Below, in pieces: positions 50,748 to 59,519 of a stretch of 64,000 nt of DNA. The first letter of the stretch is position 1. Each line of letters opens with the position of its first letter. The position numbers were made by a program, and so were the translations under genes. The notes beneath the pieces were generated by a model. It was not told the origin of the DNA, searched no databases, and worked only from the letters and a program-made list of their open reading frames with translations. This stretch comes from Pelagimonas sp050633425 (GTDB lineage Bacteria; Pseudomonadota; Alphaproteobacteria; Rhodobacterales; Rhodobacteraceae). The stretch lies in NCBI RefSeq assembly GCF_050633425.1, contig NZ_JBOEGM010000021.1, positions 83,138 through 147,137 of the forward strand, in the 5' to 3' direction.

Positions 50748-53543
50748 ATGGAAGAAGCAATACTCCTGATTGGCATTGCGCTTTTGGCCATCCCGATGGC
50801 GTTCATCTGGCTTGTTGTGTCTCACATACGCCTAAAACGGGACGTGCAAGACCTACGCGCCACTGTCGCGGCTTTGCAACATCAGACATTGGCCGATTCC
50901 CCCCCATCCGACCCAATCCTGCCGCCCAACGCGGACAACGTTGTTCCAATTGGCAGAGCAGACCCCAAAACCACTGAGCCCGCTCAAAGCGCGCCCACCC
51001 CGATCGCAACCCGCGCACCGGTTTGGGACAGACCGCGCGTTGAGATTCCGCCCAAAAGCGCCCGCGAACCTGTGGTCTTTTCCAAAGCCCGTTTGACCCG
51101 CCTTTCAATTTGGCTGCGTGAAAACTGGTTCTACGCCGTCGCTGCTGTGTCGCTTGCGTTGTCGGGTATTTTCCTTGTGCAATATGGCATTGAAACCGGG
51201 CTTCTCAGCCCCGCCGCCCGTGTCGCATCGGCCCTCGCTTTTGGTGCGCTCTTGATCGGTGCAGGCGAATTCATCCGCCGCCGTTTTGGCGATAGTGAGC
51301 AAAGCAGCACCGCCTATTTGCCGTCCGTTCTGAGCGGCGCGGGGTTGGTGACCCTGATGGGCGGCGTCTTATCCGCCCGCATGTTGTATGACATGATCGA
51401 TCCCGGCACGGCGCTGATGGCGCTCTTTGTCATCGCTCTTGGAGCAATGATTTTGGGCTGGTTCTATGGCGCATTGCTGGCCGCGATTGGCTTGATCGGA
51501 GGCATTGCCGCGCCCTTTCTGGTGGGCGGGCAAAGTGATCGTCCCGAATGGTTGTTTGCCTATTTTGCCTTTATGGTCGCGCTCGGCCTTGGCATTGACA
51601 CCGTGCGCCGTTGGGCTTGGATCAGTGCGCTTGCCTTGATATGCGGCACCTGTGCTGGCGTACTTTTGTGGCTCGGCGCGATCAACGATGACACGCTCGC
51701 CGCGGGGTTGGCGGGCTATGCCAGTGTTTTGGTGGTTCTCAGCGTTTTGATCCCGTCGCGCAGCCTGATGCCCGATCACCAAGGTCGCACGACAGTGCAT
51801 GCTTTTGTCGGGTCCATATTGCGCGACAAAACCAATGTTTGGCCCATTTTTCCGGCCCGTTTGTCCATTGTAATGACCCTGGCAGCCTGCGGCATTCTTG
51901 GTGTGACGGCCGCAGCCAGTGCAGGGAATTTTTGGCTCAACCTGACCCTTATCTCAGGTTTGACACTTCTGTTTACTTTCTGGTCACGAACCGCCCCGGC
52001 GCTGCAGGATCACACCTTATTCCCAGCGCTGACACTCTTGGCCTTGCTGGGGCTGCCCGGGATTAACGGCCCTGTCCAGCAGGCTCTAACCGACGTACTT
52101 GCCGCCCAAGACGGCCAGACCGAAACCCGCATGCCATGGACAATCACCTGGTTGTTGTTCGCTGCCATCCTACCCAGCATTTTCGCCGCCTGGCATAGCC
52201 TGAAAAACGGGCCCTTCGCCACGGCTTGGGCGGGCGGTGCGGTCCTTTTGGCCCCCTTGGCAGGCCTGACATTGGAATTGTCGTGGCAGCCCACAACCAC
52301 AATCGGCGCTTGGCCTTGGGCGTTCCATGCGCTGGCCTTGGCCGCTCTGATGACGGCGATGGCGACTCGGTTTGCCGCCACGGACAACACCGATAACACC
52401 GGCAAAATCCGCACCTCGATGGCGGTGATTTCAGCTCTGGCCAGTCTGGCCTTCGCCGTCAGCGTTGTGCTGTTTGATGCGGCCCTAACCTTGGCCCTTG
52501 CCGCCACGGTGGTCGCCGCCGCTGCGTTGGACAGACGGTTTAACCTGTCTTTGATGGGCCTGTATATCTCGGCTGGCATTGTCGCCTTGGGCATCCGTTT
52601 GGTGTTTGATCCAGGCTTGGATTGGGGCTTTGATGCGCCCTTGATGCAAATGCTTGCGGCCTATGGCGGGACATTGGTTGCGCTTTGCATCAGCTATTGG
52701 CTCTTGATGCCAATGGTGCGCCCGCGTTCCAAAGTCTTTGTCGAAAGCGCCATCTGGTCGGTGGGAGGCATGACGGCAAGCCTGACCCTTCATCGCCTGA
52801 TAAACGCTTTGCTGGGGTCACAGGACCTTGCAGAACTTGGTCTGCATGCGACCATCTGGATCGGATTGATCCTGACCCAGTTGATGCGCATTGAAATGGG
52901 CGGGAAACTACGTTGGATGCGTATATTTTTGGCCGGAGTTTATAGCTTGTTTGCGTTCGGCTCATTGGCGATTGCGCTTAGTTTGGCCAACCCGTTGTTA
53001 AGCGGTGAATTCATCGCTGGGCCGCCGCTGTTCAACACGCTGATCCCGGCCTACTTGCTGCCGGCATTGGCGCTGTTCGCGGTTGCCCTTCGGGTCCAAC
53101 CCGCCCGCCATATTCTGCGCCCAATCTTTGGCATCTTGGCCATTGCCACCCTTGCCGTTTGGGGTGGCTTGACAATTCGTCACGCTTGGCGCGGTGAGGC
53201 CTTGATGACGTTACAAAACGGCGTGACCCAACCCGAGCTCTATAGCTACACTGTCGCCCTTTTGCTGATCGGTGCTTTGCTGTTTTATCAGGCGCTTGCC
53301 CGACAGTCCGACCTTCTGCGCCGCGCCGGTGTCGCGATGATTGCCCTCGCGGTGGCCAAAGTGTTTTTGATCGACATTTCAGGCCTGAATGGATTGGTTC
53401 GGGTGTTTTCATTCCTGATGTTGGGGATTGCCTTGGCGGGGCTGGCTTGGCTCAATCGTTGGGTCCAAATGCGGACAAGCCCACCAACACCGGAACAGGC
53501 TCCAGAACCAGACACATCCCAAAACGCCGACCCATTGGATTGA
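50748..53543 (+). CDS. DUF2339 large polytopic membrane protein
   Basis: 931 aa. After one N-terminal helix (LLIGIALLAIPMAFIWLVVS) and a Pro-rich cytoplasmic linker of about 80 residues with RVEIPPKS, the rest is about 25 membrane helices, beginning IWLRENWFYAVAAVSLALSGIFLVQYGIE. This is the DUF2339 family, common in proteobacteria, function unknown. I take the ATG at 50748 where the first helix begins. Base composition is similar to neighbours. It is separate from ycjF by the palindromic element and from the VIT1-like gene by about 60 bases. Confidence 0.88.
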   Translation: MEEAILLIGIALLAIPMAFIWLVVSHIRLKRDVQDLRATVAALQHQTLADSPPSDPILPPNADNVVPIGRADPKTTEPAQSAPTPIATRAPVWDRPRVEIPPKSAREPVVFSKARLTRLSIWLRENWFYAVAAVSLALSGIFLVQYGIETGLLSPAARVASALAFGALLIGAGEFIRRRFGDSEQSSTAYLPSVLSGAGLVTLMGGVLSARMLYDMIDPGTALMALFVIALGAMILGWFYGALLAAIGLIGGIAAPFLVGGQSDRPEWLFAYFAFMVALGLGIDTVRRWAWISALALICGTCAGVLLWLGAINDDTLAAGLAGYASVLVVLSVLIPSRSLMPDHQGRTTVHAFVGSILRDKTNVWPIFPARLSIVMTLAACGILGVTAAASAGNFWLNLTLISGLTLLFTFWSRTAPALQDHTLFPALTLLALLGLPGINGPVQQALTDVLAAQDGQTETRMPWTITWLLFAAILPSIFAAWHSLKNGPFATAWAGGAVLLAPLAGLTLELSWQPTTTIGAWPWAFHALALAALMTAMATRFAATDNTDNTGKIRTSMAVISALASLAFAVSVVLFDAALTLALAATVVAAAALDRRFNLSLMGLYISAGIVALGIRLVFDPGLDWGFDAPLMQMLAAYGGTLVALCISYWLLMPMVRPRSKVFVESAIWSVGGMTASLTLHRLINALLGSQDLAELGLHATIWIGLILTQLMRIEMGGKLRWMRIFLAGVYSLFAFGSLAIALSLANPLLSGEFIAGPPLFNTLIPAYLLPALALFAVALRVQPARHILRPIFGILAIATLAVWGGLTIRHAWRGEALMTLQNGVTQPELYSYTVALLLIGALLFYQALARQSDLLRRAGVAMIALAVAKVFLIDISGLNGLVRVFSFLMLGIALAGLAWLNRWVQMRTSPPTPEQAPEPDTSQNADPLD

Positions 53544-53606
53544 TCCAGCGCATGGTGCGCGTGGTTTGAAGGCGGCACTCTGCCTCCAAAACCAAGGAGC
53601 CGCGCC

Positions 53607-54341
53607 ATGCCCAGCACCCCAACACGCCCCCCGTTAGAGCACGGGCATAGCCAAGCCGAAATCGATACCCGTCTGGCCCAACCACCGGGCCGCGGAGATT
53701 TGCGTGACATTGTTTATGGGGCGATTGACGGCTCAATCACCACCTTTGCCATTGTGGCCGGGGTGGCCGGTGCGGGCCTGTCCCCTTTTGTGATCGTGGC
53801 GTTGGGCGTGGCGAATGTTCTGGCCGATGGGTTTTCCATGGCCGCCGGCAATTATTCCGCCACCAAGGCCGAATTGGATGACATCAAGCGCCTGCGTGCT
53901 GTCGAAGAGCGCCACATCAAGGTTGACCCAGAGGGTGAGCGGCGTGAATTGCGTAGCATTTTGGCGCAAAAAGGCCTGTCGGGACACACGCTAGACGACG
54001 CCGTCGATCAGCTCGCGGCCAATCGCGAAACTTGGATCAAAACCATGCTCGAAGGGGAATATGGCCTCGCCTCGGTTGACCCACACCCGATGCGCGCCGC
54101 GCTTGTGACATTTGGCGCATTTCTCGTCGCTGGTTTCATACCGCTGTTGCCGTTTCTTATTGGCGCGACCTCGGCCTTTTCCGCGTCGATTGTGCTGACC
54201 CTGGCGGGGTTCTTTGGTATTGGTACGCTCAAAAGCCGCTGGTCTCTTAGCCCATGGTGGCGTTCAGGATTGGAAACTTTGGCGATTGGGTCCGTAGCCG
54301 CCGGGATCGCCTTTGGCGTTGGCTCGCTCTTTCACATCTAG
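53607..54341 (+). CDS. VIT1/CCC1-family transporter
   Basis: 244 aa. The N-terminal block GDLRDIVYGAIDGSITTFAIVAGVAGAGL and AGNYSATKAELD are characteristic of the VIT1/CCC1 iron-manganese transporters; a charged middle segment (about residues 88-145, VEERHIKVDPEGERRELRSILAQ) corresponds to the cytoplasmic metal-binding domain, and three helices follow. It probably moves Fe2+ or Mn2+ across the inner membrane. AAGGAG precedes the ATG. Monocistronic as far as seen. Confidence 0.9.
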   Translation: MPSTPTRPPLEHGHSQAEIDTRLAQPPGRGDLRDIVYGAIDGSITTFAIVAGVAGAGLSPFVIVALGVANVLADGFSMAAGNYSATKAELDDIKRLRAVEERHIKVDPEGERRELRSILAQKGLSGHTLDDAVDQLAANRETWIKTMLEGEYGLASVDPHPMRAALVTFGAFLVAGFIPLLPFLIGATSAFSASIVLTLAGFFGIGTLKSRWSLSPWWRSGLETLAIGSVAAGIAFGVGSLFHI

Positions 54342-54447
54342 TGTCACGCCCCCAACGGTCAGGAATACGTGACTGTTTTTGGGCCCAAATCTAACCTAAA
54401 ACCAATCCATTGAAATTCTCATTTAGAGTGATGTCAGGGTGTCAGAA

Positions 54448-54744
54448 ATGGCCGATTTTTTTGATGTATCCAGCGTGGATGCTTACTATAGACTTGCCGG
54501 TGTATTGGGTTTTTGCGCCTATGTTTGCGTCTATACCTGTCTGACATTGCGTCTTCTGAACAGCGATAGCATCCGCTACTTTGCCTACAACACCTGTGCC
54601 GCCACACTCGTATTGATAAGCCTGAGCCATGAATTCAATCTGGCATCAGCCCTGATCCAGATCTTTTGGATTGTGCTGGGTGTCATCGGTATTTCGTTGC
54701 GGGTCATGCTCCGCTGGCAAGACGCGATGCTATCCCGGCGGTAG
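54448..54744 (+). CDS. CBU_0592-like small membrane protein
   Basis: 98 aa with three hydrophobic helices: YYRLAGVLGFCAYVCVYTCL, YNTCAATLVLISLSHEFNLASAL and IQIFWIVLGVIGISLRV. The pattern (YRxxGVxGFxxY, N-x-xAAxLVLxSL, FNLASALIQxFW) fits the CBU_0592-like family. Function unknown. The ATG at 54448 has AGGG upstream; a GTG three codons earlier is possible. The gene's last 15 bases overlap the end of the convergent FAD gene. Confidence 0.72.
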   Translation: MADFFDVSSVDAYYRLAGVLGFCAYVCVYTCLTLRLLNSDSIRYFAYNTCAATLVLISLSHEFNLASALIQIFWIVLGVIGISLRVMLRWQDAMLSRR

Positions 54745-55902
54745 CAGATCGCCGCACACCAATCGCGTGAGCATCCTGCGCATCATCGGCCGCATCGCCA
54801 TCGGGGCAAGGGCATGATCGCGCAGAATTGGCAGCAACCGACTATCCGATTGATACATAGGGGTAAATGCCCAACTCATGGCTTGGTAGACCCGCACATG
54901 CCACCGCCGCGCCCGCGCATAGCTTTGAGCCGCGCGCGCCATGTCCCCGCCCTCTTGATCAAGCGCTTGCGCCAAGGACCACGCATCCAAAAGCGCCATA
55001 TTCGCACCCTGCCCAAGCTGCGGGCTGGCGCGGTGCGCGGCATCCCCGATCATGATCAAATCCTGGCCATAGGGGCGGCGTAGCGTCCCATGGGCATATC
55101 GCGCCATGGTCATTTGATCCATATCGCTGATCTGGCTGGAAAAATCGCCAAATTCGGGCCAAAGCGATGTCGCCTCGTTTTGCCATGCCTCCAACCCTTT
55201 GGCGCGCCAACTCTGGTACCCCCTTGCGGGCAATGACCAGAAAATCGCCGCTTTTTGAATCGGGTTTTGCGAAGACAGGGTCCCGATTGGCAAAACCCCA
55301 ACCATGTGCCGCGCCTTCAAGTACCGCTGGCGCAATTCATCCTGTGGCAGGGGGGTCTGTTCCGGCCAGTCGACTGTTGCCCACAGTGCCCCATACCCCA
55401 ATTCGCGCGCTCGCAGCGGCGACAAAACAGACCCGGCCCCAGATGCATCAACAATCAGATCAAACCGGCCCTGACGTCCCTGGGCTGTGATCACATAACC
55501 GCCCTGCGCGCCGATAACCTCTTGCCCAGGGATCAGTTCCACCCCAGCATGGACCGCGGCTGCAAGCAAACAGTCAAACAACGCAGCTCGATGAATCGCG
55601 AGACCAAAGCGTGGTTCGCCCGGCGTGTCATAAGTGACATCCAGAATTTTGCGCGCATGCTCGGCCTCGGTGCCCAACATTCGGTAGAGTTTGCGCCCCA
55701 ATGCCTCCGTCTGCGTGCCAATCCCCAATTCATGCAACACCCGTTGCCCAACAGGTTGGATCACCAACCCTGATCCAACCGGCGCGGGGCTGTCAAATCT
55801 GTCAAACACCCGCACTTTACGACCACGCTGCCCCAGCGCGGCGGCGAGGGCCAGCCCACCGATCCCGGCCCCAACAATTGCAATGTCATAGCGTTGGCTC
55901 AT
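54730..55902 (-). CDS. FAD-dependent monooxygenase (aromatic/ubiquinone hydroxylase type)
   Basis: 390 aa. FAD-binding GxGxxG: IAIVGAGIGGLALAAALGQRGRKVRVFDR at the N-terminus; second FAD motif GDAAHRASPQLGQGANMALLDA near 284-305; the intermediate DG-type motif is in FDLIVDASGAGS near 150. This is the PHBH/UbiH-like family that hydroxylates aromatic or enolic substrates with NAD(P)H and oxygen. It is alone, convergent with the CBU_0592-like gene. The substrate is unknown. Confidence 0.9.
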   Translation of the reverse strand: MSQRYDIAIVGAGIGGLALAAALGQRGRKVRVFDRFDSPAPVGSGLVIQPVGQRVLHELGIGTQTEALGRKLYRMLGTEAEHARKILDVTYDTPGEPRFGLAIHRAALFDCLLAAAVHAGVELIPGQEVIGAQGGYVITAQGRQGRFDLIVDASGAGSVLSPLRARELGYGALWATVDWPEQTPLPQDELRQRYLKARHMVGVLPIGTLSSQNPIQKAAIFWSLPARGYQSWRAKGLEAWQNEATSLWPEFGDFSSQISDMDQMTMARYAHGTLRRPYGQDLIMIGDAAHRASPQLGQGANMALLDAWSLAQALDQEGGDMARAAQSYARARRWHVRVYQAMSWAFTPMYQSDSRLLPILRDHALAPMAMRPMMRRMLTRLVCGDLLPPG

Positions 55903-56087
55903 GACCCCAAAAACCTATGCGTTACCCAATTTTACTGTGAGACGCAGCAAACTCTGCGGTTTCCCCAAGGGCAAGGGACGCGCTGCCGCAGGGCGCAGAT
56001 GTCGCGGCCAAAAAGTGTGGCTGTTCTTGACCTCGGGCCGGGCTTGATCTCCTATGCGCCAATATTGATCAACGATCGGAGACCGAC

Positions 56088-56390
56088 ATGCGTTGGCATG
56101 AGCTTACCACAGTGACCAAAAGCGCGATGTTGGTCGCCGTTTTGGGGTTTGCCATCAAGTTGACGTCTACTGGAACGGTGAGCGCAAATGGCACAACCGT
56201 CTGCACCCATATGGATTTTGCTGCGCTGTGCCTGGGCGGGCTGACCATGGCCTTGGCCAGCACCGGTATTTTCAAGGCCCGTGATTTGGAAACCGGGCGT
56301 GCGCTCAACCTTTGGCTCTGCTTGACAGCCGTCGCGGTCGGTCTTTTGCATTTGGTACGGGGGCTTGGCATTGTCGGCGGCCCTTGCTGA
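56088..56390 (+). CDS. Hypothetical small membrane protein
   Basis: 100 aa with about three helices (SAMLVAVLGFAIKL, MDFAALCLGGLTMALASTGIF, LWLCLTAVAVGLLHLVRGLG) and a Cys in an external loop (TVCTHMDFAALC). No family recognised. GGAG precedes the start by a few bases. It is 10 bases before the SDR-DoxX gene and likely transcribed with it and DUF2269. Confidence 0.62.
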   Translation: MRWHELTTVTKSAMLVAVLGFAIKLTSTGTVSANGTTVCTHMDFAALCLGGLTMALASTGIFKARDLETGRALNLWLCLTAVAVGLLHLVRGLGIVGGPC

Positions 56391-56400
56391 ACGTTCCGCG

Positions 56401-57693
56401 ATGACGGTTCTTGTCCTTGGGGGCTATGGGTTGATCGGGGCCGAAATCTGTCAAGCTTTGGCGGATGCTGGGCATGAGGTTTTCGTCGCTGGACGCGACA
56501 GTCGCGCCGCCGCGCGGCGCTTGCCAGCCTTGCGATTTGTCCAATTGGATATGGCTAAACTCACCACGGCCGCCGATTGGACGCCTTACCTTAACAACGT
56601 TCAGGTCGTGGTAAATTGCGCCGGGGCCTTGCAAGACAGCGCCCGCGACGCTTTGGAAAATCTGCATCACCATGCTGTGGCCGCCTTGGCCGAGGCCACC
56701 AAGTTGCGAAACATCAAAACCGTTCAGATTTCAGCAATTGGTGCGGACGTAACAAGCCCGATTGCCTTTCTATCCTCCAAAGCGCGCGGCGATGCGGCGC
56801 TTTTGGACTCTGGAGCCGATGCAATTGTCCTGCGGCCCGGCCTCGTCCTTGCCCAAAGCGCCTATGGTGGCACCGCGTTGATCCGCCTGCTGACTGCGGT
56901 TCCGGTGATACAACCGTTGGCCTTGCCAAGGGCGCAAATGCAAAGCGTCTCTGCCCATGATGTGGCCGCTGCCGTGGTCTGTGCGGTGGCTGGCGATGTC
57001 CCATCCGGGCAAATTTTCGATTTGGTAGAAGACCAACCCCAGCCCCTGGCCGAGATTGTGCGTGCCCACCGCGCGGCGTTGGGGTTTGCTCCTGCTCGCC
57101 ATGTCTGGACGGCGCCAAATTGGCTCGTCTCGCTCACCAGTTGCGGCGCGGATTTGCTCGGGCGTTTGGGGTGGCGCAGCCCGCTACGCTCGACCGCGAC
57201 ACAGGTCTTGAACCATGATCTGATCGGCGATCCGATCCGCTGGTCCGATCTGCACAAACCCCTGCCAGATATGCAAAATATCCTATCCGGCCTGCATCTG
57301 GGCCCCGAACATCGCCTTCAGGCGCGCATGGCGTTGTTCATGCCTCTGTGTGTGGCAATGCTGGTGCTGTTTTGGGCGCTCTCCGGGGTGATCGGGGTGA
57401 TTAGCCTGCCCCAGGCCGCCGCCCACCTGCAGGCTCAGGGTTGGGATGTCGGCCTGTCGCGCCTATCCGTTCTCTTTTGGTCTGTGGTCGATCTATCTCT
57501 GGCCGCCGCCTTGCTCTGGCGACCGATGGCAAGATGGGCCTGTCTGGGCATGGCTGCTGTGTGCCTCATCTATTTGGGACTAAGCACATTGGTCTCACCA
57601 AGCCTCTGGCTTGACCCGCTCGGGCCGCTCGTCAAAATCGGCCCGGCTTTTCTCTTGGCCCTGATCACATGGGCGCTGTTGGAGGAACGGTGA
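56401..57693 (+). CDS. SDR/NAD(P)-binding domain fused to a DoxX-like membrane domain
   Basis: 430 aa. Residues 1 to about 230 are an extended-SDR-like Rossmann fold (TVLVLGGYGLIGAEICQALADAGHEVFVAGRD, then AGALQDSA and IKTVQISAIGADV); the classic Tyr-x3-Lys is not evident (LSSKARGDA at that place), so it may bind NAD(P)H without typical SDR chemistry. From about 305 to the end are four hydrophobic helices (MALFMPLCVAMLVLFWALSG onward) of the DoxX-like kind. Such fusions resemble complex-I NDUFA9-like or quinone-related proteins. Overlaps DUF2269 at its stop. Confidence 0.82.
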   Translation: MTVLVLGGYGLIGAEICQALADAGHEVFVAGRDSRAAARRLPALRFVQLDMAKLTTAADWTPYLNNVQVVVNCAGALQDSARDALENLHHHAVAALAEATKLRNIKTVQISAIGADVTSPIAFLSSKARGDAALLDSGADAIVLRPGLVLAQSAYGGTALIRLLTAVPVIQPLALPRAQMQSVSAHDVAAAVVCAVAGDVPSGQIFDLVEDQPQPLAEIVRAHRAALGFAPARHVWTAPNWLVSLTSCGADLLGRLGWRSPLRSTATQVLNHDLIGDPIRWSDLHKPLPDMQNILSGLHLGPEHRLQARMALFMPLCVAMLVLFWALSGVIGVISLPQAAAHLQAQGWDVGLSRLSVLFWSVVDLSLAAALLWRPMARWACLGMAAVCLIYLGLSTLVSPSLWLDPLGPLVKIGPAFLLALITWALLEER

Positions 57694-58166
57694 TGCTTTA
57701 TGAACTGGCCCTGCGCTGGGTGCATATTGTCGGCGCGGCTGTGCTCTTTGGCACCGGCGCAGGCATCGCGTTTTTCATGCTCGTGGCGCATCAGACCCGC
57801 GATGCCAAGCTGATCGCCCATGTCGCGGGAACTGTGGTTTTGGCCGACACGCTGTTCACCGCCACGGCCGTTGTGGTGCAGCCCATCACCGGCTGGCTGC
57901 TTGCCCGCGCCCTGGGATGGGATCTCACCGAAAGCTGGATTTTGCTCTCGCTCGGGCTTTATGTTCTAACCGGTCTGTTCTGGTTGCCAGTGGTTTGGAT
58001 TCAGATCCAACTGCGTAACATCGCCCAGGACTGTGTGGCGCAAAACACGCCTTTAACATCCCGATATTTCAGGCTGTTCCGCATCTGGTTTGCCTGTGGT
58101 TTCCCGGCCTTTTTCGCCGTCGCAGCCATCCTATGGCTGATGCTCGCCCGCCCAGAGCTCTGGTAA
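57693..58166 (+). CDS. DUF2269 membrane protein
   Basis: 157 aa with four helices: LALRWVHIVGAAVLFGTGAGIAFFMLVAH (with a His common to DUF2269), VVLADTLFTATAVVVQPITGW, SWILLSLGLYVLTGLFWLPVVW and FACGFPAFFAVAAILWLM. DUF2269 is an integral-membrane family of unknown function, often next to DoxX-like or SDR genes as here. The ATG at 57693 overlaps the TGA of the SDR-DoxX gene and has GGAGGAA upstream. Confidence 0.85.
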   Translation: MLYELALRWVHIVGAAVLFGTGAGIAFFMLVAHQTRDAKLIAHVAGTVVLADTLFTATAVVVQPITGWLLARALGWDLTESWILLSLGLYVLTGLFWLPVVWIQIQLRNIAQDCVAQNTPLTSRYFRLFRIWFACGFPAFFAVAAILWLMLARPELW

Positions 58167-58167
58167 A

Positions 58168-58575
58168 TCAGCGCAGGATCGGGATGCCCCCCGGCCCGGT
58201 TTGTTTTTCAACCACACCGGCACGCAATGATCGCCCGATGCGATGCGCCAAAGCCGACCAGGCCGCTGCTTGATCTTCATGCAATTCTTGCCGCAACACA
58301 CCGTCAAACAAGCCCAGCCAGGCGTCAAACATCCCCGGCCGCACATTGCCCGCCTGCCGATGAACCTCTAATGGATTGCCGTCATAGCTACGTTCATACA
58401 AAATCGCATTGGCCCAAAATCCAACGATCTTGGCCTCGTGTTTGGGCCAATCATCCACATGCACCGCAAAGACCGGCCCCAATCCCGGGTGGCGTCGGAC
58501 ACAGTCGTAAAATGACGCAACCACGCGTTCGATTTCGGCGCGAGTGATGTCAATTTTGGGTGGGATCATCGCCAT
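58168..58575 (-). CDS. Group III truncated haemoglobin
   Basis: 135 aa. Family III features: IERVVASFYDCVRRHPGLGPVFAVHVDDWPKHEAKIVGFWANAIL in the N-terminal half, and the proximal His region NPLEVHRQAGNVRPGMFDAWLGLF, where the His of EVH is the expected haem ligand. Such proteins bind O2 or NO in the cytoplasm. The start at 58575 has AAGGAG at good spacing; longer forms have no support. Convergent with the DUF2269 gene, one base apart. Confidence 0.9.
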   Translation of the reverse strand: MAMIPPKIDITRAEIERVVASFYDCVRRHPGLGPVFAVHVDDWPKHEAKIVGFWANAILYERSYDGNPLEVHRQAGNVRPGMFDAWLGLFDGVLRQELHEDQAAAWSALAHRIGRSLRAGVVEKQTGPGGIPILR

Positions 58576-58779
58576 TTGGAAACTCCTTTGGTGGCACATT
58601 AGGCCTCAAGTGCCGATATCCCAGCCGACAGATTGGCGCAGAATGCTTTGTCCTCAGATAATACACATGCGCGCACCGCCATTATCGGTTCCCAAGCAAA
58701 TTCGTGTTTATCAAAAGACATCAAGCGACGGTCCAAATAAATTTCGATTTCTGAAATTCATTTGGACGACAAGCCTGCT
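58576..58779. other. Short intergenic stretch, nothing recognised
   Basis: Between the truncated haemoglobin start and the lipoprotein stop. It is AT-richer than its surroundings and contains TCAAAAGACATCAAGCG and a T-rich stretch, but I see no gene, terminator or clear promoter. Confidence 0.4.
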
Positions 58780-59229
58780 CTACGAGCGATGCATAGGAGG
58801 GCCGATAAGCGCGAAATTTATCATCGGATAAATCCAATCGGCACCACCCTGCCCCCCGGAAACTTTGCGCGGTTTGAACACATGCGTAACGTCTGTGCCA
58901 AAGCGATTGCAGGTGATTGTAATCGGAGGCGTGTTCTTGCCGTAGAGCGGCAAATTAAACACACCGCTTTCCTCAATATCCATCGAAAAAGTCGCGGCCT
59001 CAAAGTGACAGGTTATGTATTGGAAAGGCAGCAGGCGGTTTTGTCTTTGCTCGTGCTTACCAACGTTGAACCGCACAGCGGCGATCCGCGCGATCGGCAT
59101 AGAGCGCCCTTTAGCGGTCAATTGCACCTCAGGGCTCAACTTGAGGGGCACAGCTGTGCCATGATCTTCGACACAGCCCACCAAGCCAAGCGCGCACGTA
59201 ATACCCAAAGTCAATCGTGATAAGGCCAT
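58780..59229 (-). CDS. Hypothetical lipoprotein
   Basis: 149 aa. Lipoprotein signal MALSRLTLGITCALGLVGC with lipobox LVGC. The mature part contains YITCHFEAATF and TITCNRFGTD, possibly forming a disulphide. No family recognised. The ATG at 59229 places the lipobox correctly. It is AT-richer than the ileS gene and stands alone on the minus strand between the haemoglobin and ileS. Confidence 0.65.
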   Translation of the reverse strand: MALSRLTLGITCALGLVGCVEDHGTAVPLKLSPEVQLTAKGRSMPIARIAAVRFNVGKHEQRQNRLLPFQYITCHFEAATFSMDIEESGVFNLPLYGKNTPPITITCNRFGTDVTHVFKPRKVSGGQGGADWIYPMINFALIGPPMHRS

Positions 59230-59519
59230 TATTTTTTCCAGACTTTTAAACAAAATTCTTGACGGCAAAGTTCAAGAAATACCTCCGAGATGCAAGCGCT
59301 TAACATCACAAAGGATATGACGAAATGCAGCAGCCTTGCATCCTATCTTTACCCTGCTCAAAAGCGGGCCTATAAGCGCCCTCATGATGTACCCCGTCGC
59401 GATCATCATTCGAATTATTTACCCGGCGCTCTGAACGCGAGCTGCCGGGACAAGGCGTCTGGAATGCCGCGCCGCCCCTTTCCGATATTTCCTGACAGAT
59501 AAGTCCGAGGACGCCCCAT

